Part shown: one piece after another, positions 37,565-48,628 of the stretch
How the letters are laid out: every line of letters starts with the position of its first letter
Position numbering within the stretch: position 1 is the stretch's first letter
Assembly: GCA_025677815.1 (NCBI GenBank)
Contig: JAIXMP010000001.1
Span: 1,364,001-1,428,000, forward strand
Length of the DNA stretch: 64,000 bases
Source: Phascolomyces articulosus
Lineage: Eukaryota > Mucoromycota > Mucoromycetes > Mucorales > Lichtheimiaceae
Direction: 5' to 3'
Notes under the pieces: model-generated
Database searches by the model: none
Told to the model about the DNA's origin: nothing
Seen by the model: the letters and a program-made list of their open reading frames with translations, nothing else
Program-made: the position numbers and the translations under genes

Positions 37565-40422
37565 GTCATATAAACATCCACCCACAACTTTTGATTGTTT
37601 ATCCGTTCAAATAATAATTAAGATAATAAGAATCGATCCTCTTTCCTTTTCAAACTTTGTACCTTGGATTTATATTATCATCGTGGCACACACATAAATA
37701 TTGCATCGTATCTCTATCATATACAACTATCCACCCTTTTTTTTTCTTATTCTAGTTATACGATACCCTCTTCAAAATGCATATATCTCCTAAAAAAAAG
37801 TGCCTCACAGTATATTATTATTATGATGACGAAGACAAAAGAAGAAGAAGGATGGTAGATACTTCTTTTCTCGCTCGCTTTTTTCCTATTTTTTTTTTTT
37901 AAAAAAAATGCACCTCATTCATATAATGGAAAAATGAAATAAACATGCGAAATAAATAAATCCTTAGACTCGTGGATTAATATATATGTAAAACCATTTT
38001 CAATAGAATATATATCTTGTTCTTGATCTCACCACCACGCTTTTGTAATAGAACGTTAAAATGTTTCCTTTTTATTATTATAACTATATATATTTTACCG
38101 CCATTTAAAAAAAACCAGTCTACATAATATATCATTTTACATTTATTAAAGTACTATAAAGTTAACTAAATGAAAGGAACATGGCTTAAAATAATTATAT
38201 ATAGTAAAATAGACATGTTATTTACTATTGCCGCTACTGCAGGTCATTATTAGCCCACCATTATAATATGGCTAATAATAATAAAAAACCGGTTTTTTTT
38301 AACTTGTTCCCTTTACCTGCAGAAAAGCTCTCACATTTTTTTCTTGAAAATTACTCATCACCAAGAAACGAACGTAAAATTTAAACAAAAATATATTCTC
38401 TTTATCATTGTGTCAATTTATCCCTCACTTTTTTTTTGTTTTTTTTTAAAAAAAATATATAGCCCTCAATTTTTTTAAGGGCATAAAACAAATGATTGAT
38501 GATCGAATTTGACGGCACCAAGTGAAAAAAAAAAGTGAGAAACAGTAGGGATTGTTTTCTCATTTGTCATTTTTACAGGTCCAGGATAAAAAAAAAATAA
38601 CAATAAGAATATCCTTTTAGGTTTGTTATATAGTTCTGATAGAATAGGAATGATAGGCGACGATAAAGTTATGGTTACCTCATCCATGTTGCATGGTGAT
38701 GAATTGGGAGGAGACAGATGGAGGAAGAGGAGATAGAGGAGTATGTTTGTGTGCTGTTTATACCTATTAGGTTACTATGAAAAGATATATACGCACTTCC
38801 TTATTGTTTGGAGTCTCTTTTCCCCCTCCCTTTCCCTTTGAGCACACACACACACACACTCTCTCTCTCCTGCAGACAGACAGGTGAAACATCGATCGAA
38901 TTATAAAGAGCTATTCCATACAAGGTATAAATTCTTGTGTGTGCCTGTGTGTGTAGATAGATAGAACCTTAAGGATCAAAAGGCTCCTAAATGTTTATGC
39001 TGTGTATAATAAGCTAATTAGTAATGCACTTGATTAAAACACATTCACCACTACGTAGTGAATATATAGAAAGAGAGAATATTTCCCTTTCTTCTTTTCT
39101 TATATAACCCATGAGCCCATGCCTCGAACACTACTTGTATCAACCATAAACCCTTTCTTTTGTATATATGTGTGTCTATATATGATCTTTCCGCATCTTT
39201 CCATTTAAGCTCTAAAACCATAATTACATCGCATAATATTTTTTATGTTATGAAGAAAAGAAAAAGCATGTTTTGCAGTGAATTAAAAAAATGCCAATAA
39301 TTTTGCGTTCCTGTTTTTATCATCTATACTTTCGTATATCAACTTTCACTTTATTAAAAAAAACTAATTACATCTAAAATAACAAAAACAAAAAAAAATA
39401 CAACAAACTGTCACAAAACTTTTTATTCTAGATAAGCATCAAAAATGAATGCGCATATTTGATCCATCCAGTACAATTAGTCTTTGTTGCTCGTTTAATT
39501 ACTTCAATTATACTTGAGGGTAATTGATCATCATTTTCATTCAACCTATCACTTCAAACATCTATGGATATAATATAGTGTACCATTGTGGTGTGACAAA
39601 ACATTTGAAAAAAAGCAGAGATTTGACAGAGTATACCATTACATCTTAAAGTAAGGCGGTCATTGCTCCTCTTATTACAATGGTTTAATAGGTTGAAAGG
39701 AGGTTAAAGAGTTCAAATATCTACATAGCAAATCGCAGAGGGCCTTTACAAATACAATATAACACCACAAGAACTAGATAATTTACGTATTTTTATAATT
39801 CGTATACTTTCTATCAAAGTAAATATTGGTCAATTTTATTAAACATAAATGCACGTGATTAACAAAAGTGTTCTGTATTTATAGAAAAGCACTAAGCATC
39901 TCAAATCGAGTATACAGAGAGGATATGTAGTACAAAAAAACAGTGAAAAAGATATCTAGATTTATTAGATACTAATGATTATGGATATCTATATATAAAA
40001 ACAAACAAACAAAAAGCAGCTGCTTCCCCAATGTTACAGCGTGATCAAGACAGCTTATGCCATATTATATCACCAAGATATGCAGAACATCAACTACATA
40101 GGCACGAAATTCTCATTCACGTTATCAAATAATTAAGGAAAAAACTGTATATAATATATATATAAATGTAATGCATGCAGTTGTTAATATTAATAATAAT
40201 AATAATAATAGATCGGGCAAAGAGAGAGAGAGAGAGAGAGAGAGATAATACAAAATTATTATAATGGGACGTGTGCTATATATGTGTGTGTATAAATGTT
40301 TTATGTGTGCAATGATATTATATTGGTGTGTAAAAAAATATTCGAAAGTGCGTGAAGTATATATAAGAAAATACTTTTGTTCGTTTGTTTTTCCTATAAA
40401 AAAAAGTGTTTATATATTTCTA

Positions 40423-42332
40423 TTACATTTCCATGGCATCGTCATCGTCGTCATCTTCATAATCGGCCTCATCATTTGGCCCAACAACCACTTCTTCTTC
40501 TGGTGCTGATGGTGGTACCACTTGATTAATAGATGCAATTAATTCATGAGCATGTTCAAGCATGGCTTCATCATCGGAACCAATGACTTGATATAGCTAA
40601 GAAAAAAAAAACGCACACGTATTGATATATTAATATAGATAGTAATACAATATGGGTTGGTTTACTAGCCACACGCCTCTTTCTCTCTCTTTTTTTTACC
40701 CCACAGCCCTGAGCTATATCCATTTTAGAATCTTAAGCCGACTAGGGGATTAAGGTACTAAAACGCTCAGACATAATAATTATGGGTCGAAACAACCACA
40801 GACAATTTCTCTTTTTCTCTCTCTCTGTGTGTATGACTCCCTTTCCAACAAACACGCTATCTAATTTCTTTCTTTCGTCCTATTTTTCCCCAATTCTCCC
40901 ATTCCTTTCTATCCAGTTCTTTTGCTTTTCTCCTATTCTTCCCCTATTTATCATCCAATCCATCATACTGACCACACGGACGTACAATATCCCTCTCTCT
41001 TTCTGTTCCCCCCTTTTTTTTTTCTATTGTTTCCCTCCCATTTCCATTGATCCAACCCTAATCTAATCTCGGCGTGTTATTACATGTAGTGAAAATAGAT
41101 TTTACCTTCACTGATGTTTCTAAACAATCGCGTGCATCTTCCCAATGACCTTGACGTTCTTCTGAAGACCGTTGTTCATCTTCACCCAAACAATAATAAG
41201 TCCAACCATAAAGGTACCATAAATCGACTACTTGATCATTCTCCTTTTGTAAACCTTCCAATACAGTGAATGCATACTCATACATGTTAAGTTCTAGGAG
41301 TAATCGCACCAACGCCAATCTTGAATCATAAATGGGTATTGCTGGATCACCATGCTCCTTTTGAATCCATAACTCCATACTCTTTTGTAATGCTGCCTGT
41401 GCATCTTCATTCCGTGTTTGGCTTAGCCGCACGGACGCCAATAATTGATACACTTCGGCATTCTCAGGGTCACTTTGTTGCGCTTGTGAAAGGTATTCTT
41501 CACATTTTTGTTCTGCTTCTGGTTCGAAACTATAATAATAAACCGGTTTTTTTTATTAATGATTATTAAAATGGTGGATCATATCGACATCACATTTACA
41601 CCATCTTACATCAAAGATTCATCTTCTTTCACACACAATTTAGTTTTATTCTCGTGTTTTTTTTTAAGAAAAAAAAAACATTTCTTAATTTCCAAACACC
41701 CACATCCCACCACACACATATCAGATCAACAAGAATTTTTGCCTTATTTACCAACAGTCCGTTAAATAGATTTCTGTCATCGAACATAACGCACTTGCTA
41801 TTTTACTTGAAAGATCTCGTGCTTCGTCTGTACCATCCGTAAGTTGTTGTCGTTCTTTAACCATAATATGAACACCTTTTTCAAATGCTTCAATAGCCTC
41901 CTTTTCAACAGAAAGTTGACCCAAGTACATGTATTTACTATATCCTGAATGAGGATTTTGTTCAATGGCGTCCAACATATGCTACAGAATAAGAGAGTGA
42001 ATATATTAATACTTTTAATGATCTCTTACCTCCCTCCTTTCCTTCGCCATTAGCCACTATGTGTATCTAATTGTAAAAAATATATCTCCTTTATTTTTTT
42101 CCCTCATTCACTTTTTTTAATACTAGTAATAACCCTATTCTCCTACCTGTCTTGCTTCAGCAAACATTTCAAGTTCCATTTCCACTTGACCTGTTACTTC
42201 GAGAATATCTGGGTTTTTTGGTTCCAGTTCTAATGCTTTATTACAAAAAGCATAGGCCATGGGATATTCCATGGAATCAATATTTTGTTGGATCCGGGGT
42301 ATCAGATCGGCTACTGTATAATTCGATGCCAT
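40423..42332 (-). CDS. ACL4: TPR assembly chaperone of ribosomal protein L4 (Acl4-like)
   Basis: Exons 42147-42332, 41752-41981, 41106-41529 and 40423-40596 give 337 residues. Tandem TPR helices are visible: AYAFCNKALELEPKNPDILE, YSKYMYLGQLSVEKEAIEAF, EEYLSQAQQSDPENAEVYQLLA, and DARDCLETSVKLYQVIGSDD. The protein ends in an acidic tail (EADYEDDDDDAMEM). Yeast Acl4 is a superhelical TPR protein that captures the Rpl4 internal loop co-translationally and escorts it to the nucleus. The acidic C-tail and length fit, but several TPR proteins look alike. The third intron is 509 bases, much longer than the others. Plus-strand frames over this gene are antisense shadows. Confidence 0.82.
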
Positions 42333-43437
42333 TGTATGTTCTTTCTCTCTCTCTTTTGTTCTATAATAATGAATGGTATAATTGGACTATTTTACAATAT
42401 GGAAAAAAAAGCTTTGTTCAAGCAACTTTTTTTTTTTTTTTTTTTTTGGGAATTAAGCCTTCAAATCCCGCTCTCTCTCTCTTGCCAGGCGAAGCCATCG
42501 TGACGGTGCAGAAATTGCATAATCAATTATTCGGATTCCAATCTTTTCTAGAATCCATGTTGGTTTTTTTTTTTTTTTTACCCATCGACACAGTAACCAG
42601 TTCTGCTGATTGTGAACAATGGATGAAACAATGGATAAATAAAGTTTTGTAATAGGAATGATACATTTTTTCAAGTTTCTTAGCTATAAAATAAGAACAG
42701 CAATGGGAACAGATGATATTTTATATAAATAACACAGGAAACAAGTAACTTGTTCGTATTTTTTTTCAATTATCCACAAATCGAGTAAATGATATTAAAA
42801 GTTGACGTTGTTATACTTGTAGAAGTTACCGAAAAGATTAATAATAGGTATGTATTAGAGTTTTGATAAGTATGCTCCTCTTTGATCTGTAAGAAAGAAA
42901 AAAAGTGACTTGATCTAAATCAACCTATCTGCATTAGAACGTGCAGATACCATCACGGACCACAAAAAGATGCATTATAATGCATCCTAAGAGAAAGAAA
43001 GGATAAAAAATAGTGTCAGCTCATAAATTTTGGAAAAAAAGTTGATCCAGTCTATAAAATACTTGTCATCAATTTTCTCTTGTAAACCATTGATTATATG
43101 AGAGTAAAGTTTATATAGTCATTCCTGTGAAGTTTGTCAATATAGCGTAATAAACACCAACCGTGGGCAATTTAAAAGTTTCACCTGCATGTTCAAGTAG
43201 AAGGTGGGTAAAAAAAAATGAGAAATTTAAACTTTAATTACATACTTTTTGCTTTTCCACGTTACATCAGCAAAAGGCTTTTTTGTGCTGCATTTATTTT
43301 ATATCCTTTTCCGCCACCCCACATTTTTTTTTATATATTTCTTCCCTTTATATATAAAACGCATTTTTCTTCTTTTTTTTTTTTTTTCCTTTTAACAATT
43401 TGTTTTTTTTTTAATAGAACAACAATAACAACAAAAA
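42333..43437. other. divergent promoter region (ACL4 and acyl-CoA oxidase)
   Basis: Contains long T runs at about 42428-42447 and 42568-42579, and pyrimidine-rich leader sequence just before 43438. No supported gene; the 42152-42652 plus-strand frame is antisense to ACL4 exon 1 and then low complexity. Confidence 0.5.
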
Positions 43438-46309
43438 ATGGCTAAATATAATGGACCTACACGTTTCCCTGATCTTCCAGTTAAAGGACCTACTGGTAAC
43501 GAGTTGATCCAAGTCGAACGTGCCAAAGCTAGTTTTGATGTAAAGTCCTTGTCAAAATTTATTTATGGTGAACGATACCTTCAAAAATTGGATAAGATCG
43601 TCCCTATTCTCGAATCTGAACCTGCTTTTGATAAGTCGCGTCGTTATTTCCAAGGCAGAGATGAAAAGATTAGAGATGCTTGGAAAAAGGATAGACGATT
43701 CTTGGAACTTGCAAAGTATGTATCAATATTATTATTATTTTCTTGTATACTGTCAATCAAAAAGAGATTGGATGGGAAGGAAGAAGGATTAATATTATTT
43801 TCTACGTAGGGAACATAATTGGGATCCAGAAGATGAAAAGATTGTCCATGGATTATATGATCAACCATCACCTGTAAGTATTTTTTTTTTTTTTTGAGGG
43901 AAAGGATGGGTGCGGATTTTCAAGGTATATTCTATTATTAGTGGTAAAAGTATTCATAATAATGTATTATTGATCTATAAATACAGTATCGCCTTCATTA
44001 TATCATGTTTATCCCAACATTAGAAGGTCAAAGTAACGATGAGCAACGTAAATTATTTTTGGAACCTGCCAAGAGAGACGAAATTATTGGTTGCTATGCT
44101 CAAACTGAGGTAAAGAGAAGTATGGTTTTATTGGGAATAGGATCAAAAATGACGAAAACGTTTATGATAATGTAATAACATGTGAAGTATATAATATATC
44201 TATAATAGCTTGGACACGGTTCGAACATTCGTGGACTGGAAACAACAGCAACTTATATTCCTGAAACCAATGAATTCGAAATTCACTCACCTTACTTATC
44301 ATCAGCCAAATGGTGGATTGGTGCTCTTGGAAGAACAGCCAACTATGCCATCATCATGGCTCGCTTGATTATTCATGGAGTGGAATATGGACCTCATACT
44401 TTCTGTGCTCAAATTCGTAGTCTTGAAGATCATACTCCTTTGCCTGGGTTGATTATTGGTGATATTGGTCCCAAGATGGGTTACAACACTGTGGTATGTT
44501 GTATACTGTTTTTATATCAAGGTTTTCACAAAGATAATAGGCTTACTTTTTTTTTATTATTTATTTAGGATAATGGCTTTATGATGTTTGATCATTTCCG
44601 CATCCCTCATATTTCTATGTTGGCAAAATATGCTCAAGTCAAACCTGGCTCAGGTGAATATGTCAAACCCGTTAATTCGAAATTATCTTATGGTGGTATG
44701 GTCCATGTTCGTGCCTCCATTGTTAGTGGTAAGTTTTATTACTTTATATAAATTATCTTTTGGATGGGCCACGAAAAAAAAAAAAGACTGGATTACTCAT
44801 TTAACATTTCTAAAAAAAAAAAATAGAAACGGGTCGTGCATTGGCTCGTTCATCCACTGTAGCTGTTAGATATGCAGCTGTCCGTCGTCAATTCTATGAT
44901 GCTACAACCCCACGTAAATGGGGCGATGAAACCATCGAAACTTCTGTTATCGATTATACCATGGTACAATATCGCCTTTTGCCTGTGATTGCCAATGCTT
45001 ATGCATTGATGTTCACCGGTAAAGAAATGTTACGTCTTTATCATTTAAATATTGAAGCAATGAAACAAGGCAATTTCGGTATCTTGGCTGATCTTCATGC
45101 TACTTCATCTGGTTTGAAGAGGTAAATGAATAAATAAAAAGGAGGGAGAAAACAAAGGGAAAAAATCAGGATAAATGAAATGGATATGGATTATTAACAA
45201 ATCAATATATCTTCACGACAACAACAATATAGTTTGACTTCATTTATGGCCGTGGAGGGTATTGAAGAATGTCGCCGTTCATGTGGCGGTCATGGTTATA
45301 GCATGTTCTCCGGTTTAGGGCACTTCTATAATGATTATCTCCCCACTATGACTGTGAGTATTAAAGTATTTTTATATATAATCTTCGAAATGTGTTTCGG
45401 GGTAGGGGAGAGAGGATCAATATATATCAGTAATATATATACTTACGTATCATAAAAAATTCCACTTTAATTTATATAGGTTGAAGGTGATAACAATATG
45501 ATTTATCAACAAACATCTCGTTATTTATTAAAGACCTACCGTGATGTTGTTGCTGGTACTGCTCAACCATCTGAACATAATTTGACTCTCACTTATTTGG
45601 CACAATACATGCAAAATCCCAAGGCCAAGTGTCCTGCTGCCACTGCCACCGAATTTTTAAATCCTGAAGTCATTCTTACTGCCTTTGGTTTCCGTGCTGC
45701 TGCTGGTATTGCTAAGGTTGCCGAACAAATTGACAATCAAGGTCGTTCTTGGAATGATGCCCTTGTCGATTTGCATCGTATTTCACGAGCTCATTGTCAA
45801 TATTTCATTGTTCGTACTTTCTTTGTTGCTCTCCAGCATGCTACGGATGAAGGTCTTGGTATGGCTGAACGCAAGGTCTTACAAACTGTTGCTTCATTGT
45901 TTGCTCTTCATTTGATGGAAAAGGATCTTTCTGATTTTGTCTTGTGCAACTACCTTTCGCCTGAACAATTGGATATGATTAAGCAACAAGTGCAAGAATT
46001 GCTCAAGATCATTCGTCCTGATGCTGTTGCATTGGTGGATGCATTTGCTATTCCTGACTATATGCTTAACTCTGCTTTGGGCCGTTATGATGGCAATGTA
46101 AGTATATATATATATATATATGATTTATTATATAGATCAAAGCTAACAATACCAATCATCCTGTTTTTTTTTAGGCTTATGTCGCACTAACAAAGATGGC
46201 AGAACAAGAACCATTGAACCAAACACAAGTTGTTGATGCCTATGAAACTTCTATTAAGCCTATGAGAGAATATGCTTTAAAGATTAGAAAGGACCTTTCC
46301 AAGTTGTAA
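43438..46309 (+). CDS. POX1: peroxisomal acyl-CoA oxidase, copy A
   Basis: Nine exons close in phase: 43438-43715, 43810-43873, 43987-44109, 44209-44493, 44569-44728, 44827-45121, 45233-45353, 45480-46097 and 46175-46309, giving 692 residues, the normal family length. It catalyses the first, FAD-dependent step of peroxisomal beta-oxidation and passes electrons to O2, forming H2O2. Diagnostic stretches are YAQTELGHGSNIRGLETTAT, KWWIGALGRTANYAIIMARL, DNGFMMFDHFRIPH, and GIEECRRSCGGHGYSMFSGL, which holds the catalytic Glu (413 or 414). It ends in SKL, a canonical PTS1. It converges on uricase copy 2. From exon 4 to the start of exon 9 it reads virtually identical to copy B, introns included; the earlier exons differ. 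Confidence 0.97.
44205..46240. repeat. homogenised tract shared with 53538-55571 (inverted)
   Basis: Exons 4-8, their five introns and the first part of exon 9 match the other oxidase gene almost base for base. One amino-acid change was noted (Ala to Val in the exon 6 stretch FYDATTPRK). Identity starts at ATAGCTTGGACACGG and stops after TTGTTGATGC. The intron before it and the codons after it are clearly diverged. Confidence 0.85.
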
Positions 46310-47254
46310 TAACTTTTTTTTATATACTTTATAATATCCATGTACACACACAAATGTATTATTCCTTCTTGTTATTATTATATGATATTATTATATCATT
46401 ACGTATTATTATTGCTATTATTTATTATCTTTCCTACTTTGCACGCATCACACTCTCTCAACTTCCTATAATTTTATCCTCATCCATATGAATGCATAAA
46501 ACAAAAAGTTATGTTGTCTTTTTTATTGTTCAAAATTTGAATCTCCCTAATCGAGTAAATAGTGAAGATAACAACAGCCACTCTAACTATATATATAATC
46601 ATGGCGAGGTTGTGATTACACAATTTTTTCTATCTACCATCATGATAAATTATACAAATTTTCTCATTCATTTTATGATATCTGAGAGATATAGTTAAAG
46701 TATAAAACACAATTTCACATTTATCTAAAGATAATAGACAAGAAGTTCTGTATATGTATATATATTGATATAAAAAAGTATATAATTCTGCCTTTAGTGA
46801 TAATAAGAGAGGTTGATAAGATACCCAAACAAATCGTCATTTTCCTTTTTCATTCTTTGATGATCACAAGAGCGTATGATAAAGTATATTTTGTGTCACA
46901 ATGATAAGGATAATAAATTTGTACGCAATGCAAAAATTATATCCATTACTGCTTGCCAAACCTGCATTTTCCCATTACCCAAGAGAAAAACCCCGCAAAT
47001 TTGTTGTCAATGAGAGAAGTAGATTTTTGTTTGTTTTTGGAGTAATAGAATAAAATAATTGTATTCCAAAGTTATAAAAGTTTATATATATACATAATCA
47101 AATTACGTGTGATATGAAGGGGTAACTAGCTACTATATTATTATGGTTGTATTTTTAAAAGTAGAGGGCTCAAAAGAAACACAGTTTCATGTTGAGTTTT
47201 CATATCACACGGAAGCACAGTCGAGTTTTTTTATAGATTGAAGGACCAGCTTCT
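46310..47254. other. convergent 3' regions of oxidase A and uricase 2
   Basis: AT-rich with no gene. From about 47040 it shares the uricase 3' flank (ATAATTGTATTCCAAAGTTA) with the other two uricase loci, so that 3' sequence was copied with the gene. Confidence 0.5.
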
Positions 47255-48518
47255 TTACAACTTGGCAGCAGACTTGCGAGCAAGAGTGGCAGTAATCAAA
47301 CCTACATTAACATAAACAAATAATTCATATTTAGTTTATCACACTTGGTATATATTCATATTATCTCTTATCCCAATGATATTTATCCTTATCTTTCTCC
47401 ATATTCTTATCCACTTTTTTTAAAAATCTAAAATAAAAACTTACCGGAAGGATCAGCTTGGGGATGGTAGACTTCCATGTTGGAGCCAGTGTTATCAATA
47501 TTGAACTTGCTCATGTCAACGCCGACGTAATGCTTGTTGGGGAGGGCGTAGTAGACTTCTTGGACAGCGGAGAAGCGGTTCAAGATGCGTTGTTCCATCA
47601 AGTAGAGAGTAGCTTGGACGGAAGCAGAGTCATCAGTGGCGAAGGTATCGCAGGTGATTTCACGGACACCAGCGTGGATGGCGGGGTAGTCAATGTTGGC
47701 CAAAGCGGAGGCGGGAGCGGGACCAATGTTCCAGGTAACGTTGACGGCAGTGGAGAAGATACGATCCCAGACTTCGGGCAAGGTAGTGTATTCATCACGG
47801 TAGAAGGAGTGGAAAGCGGAACCAGTGGTCTTCAAGACCAAAAGCTTATCAAGACCAGACTTGATGGCGACCTTGTCACCAGCACGGTAGTGGTCAACTT
47901 CGGTGGTGGAGATATCTTCACCATCACGGACGAAGGAGTGAGGATGGGGCTTGCCATCAACGTTCAAGCGGGTCCACTTGTGCTTGATGATCTTGACGTG
48001 AGCAGAGGAGATGTGACGGTATTGGTTAAGAACGTGACGGGTGATTTCTTGAGCGAACACTTCAATGTTATCCACGTTTTGGCTGCGCTTGGCAAGAATG
48101 TTGACAGTGTTCTTGCAAGTGTCTTTTTATAGATTAAGGTGTTTTATATAAGTAAAAAATCCGGATTTTCTTCCTTCCCAAAAATATCCGTTATCCAAAT
48201 CCAATTTGTAATATCCTTTTTTGTTGTTTCTTACCGGTGGTAACAACGACAGAGTTATCAGCCTTGGTGAAAGAGGTTTCAATATCACCTTCCAACAAAA
48301 GACGAACCTATTTAAAGATATAGATAATAATGATGAGAATCTTATTACCCCTGGGCAAGGTTTTTATATAAGGGAAAAAAAGGCATATGATAAAGATAAC
48401 AACTTACGGTCAATTCAGTGCAGCGTTGGACACCAGAGGGTTCACGGTAGACGCGCATAAGACGGACCAAGTCCTTACCGTAACGGGCAGTCTTCAAGTA
48501 GTAGTTGGGGTTAGACAT
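47255..48518 (-). CDS. UOX: urate oxidase (uricase), copy 2, with extra introns
   Basis: Four exons (48408-48518, 48235-48307, 47445-48122, 47255-47301) give 302 residues, co-linear with the other two copies. It retains the catalytic Lys in ARYGKD, Thr in TKADNSV, His in LPNKHY, and the C-terminal AKL. About six substitutions against copy 3 were noticed, for example SSAHVK for SSVHVK, and ANIDYPA for ARVDYPA. Introns after TELT and after DPSG are absent from copies 1 and 3; the middle intron is shared. It is divergent from uricase copy 3 across a 3.3-kb spacer and convergent with oxidase A. Its product should be a peroxisomal uricase. Confidence 0.97.
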
Positions 48519-48600
48519 TGTGATATGAGTTATGGATAGATTGAAGTGTAAGTGAAGAAAAAAAAGAAAAAAGAGAGAATTGACTGATAAAGGAAGTTAA

Positions 48601-48628
48601 ATTTATATGTTTGAAAAAAGATTATACC
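48601..48628 (-). promoter_or_regulatory. uricase copy 2 core promoter elements
   Basis: On the coding strand TATAAAT (complement of 48601-48607) lies about 83 bases before the start. The 9-mer GATTATACC (plus strand, 48620-48628) is at the same distance (about 102) as in the other two copies. The TAGAA/TTCTA repeat is not present here. Confidence 0.5.

Larger units (their letters stand above)
33633..40422. other. 6.8-kb gene-poor region
   Basis: No frame here shows a domain, codon bias or splice-consistent extension. It holds microsatellites ((AC)n and (GT)n near 34440-34500 and 34630, (GC)6 at 37397-37408, (AAT)n near 40190-40210, (AG)n at 40221-40245). It also has T12A8 at 37889-37908, T9A8 at 38439-38455 and an 11-bp stem hairpin at 37511-37564. 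It may include the long regulatory region of the Myb-like gene, non-coding transcripts or UTRs, but I see no recognised RNA. Confidence 0.5.

Noticed and set aside
39423..39720. Minus-strand open stretch reading RSNDRLTLRCNGILC and, past one stop, SSIIEVIKRATKTNCTGWIK.
   Set aside because: Composition is suggestive of a decayed transposase or exon, but there is a stop, no start and no recognisable family; chance is not excluded.
40700..40760. tRNA-like A box (TAGCTCAGGGC) on the minus strand in an ACL4 intron.
   Set aside because: No B box (GGTTCGANTCC) or acceptor stem is found at the right distance.
42152..42652. 166-codon plus-strand frame.
   Set aside because: It is antisense to ACL4 exon 1 and then runs through T homopolymers; no domain.
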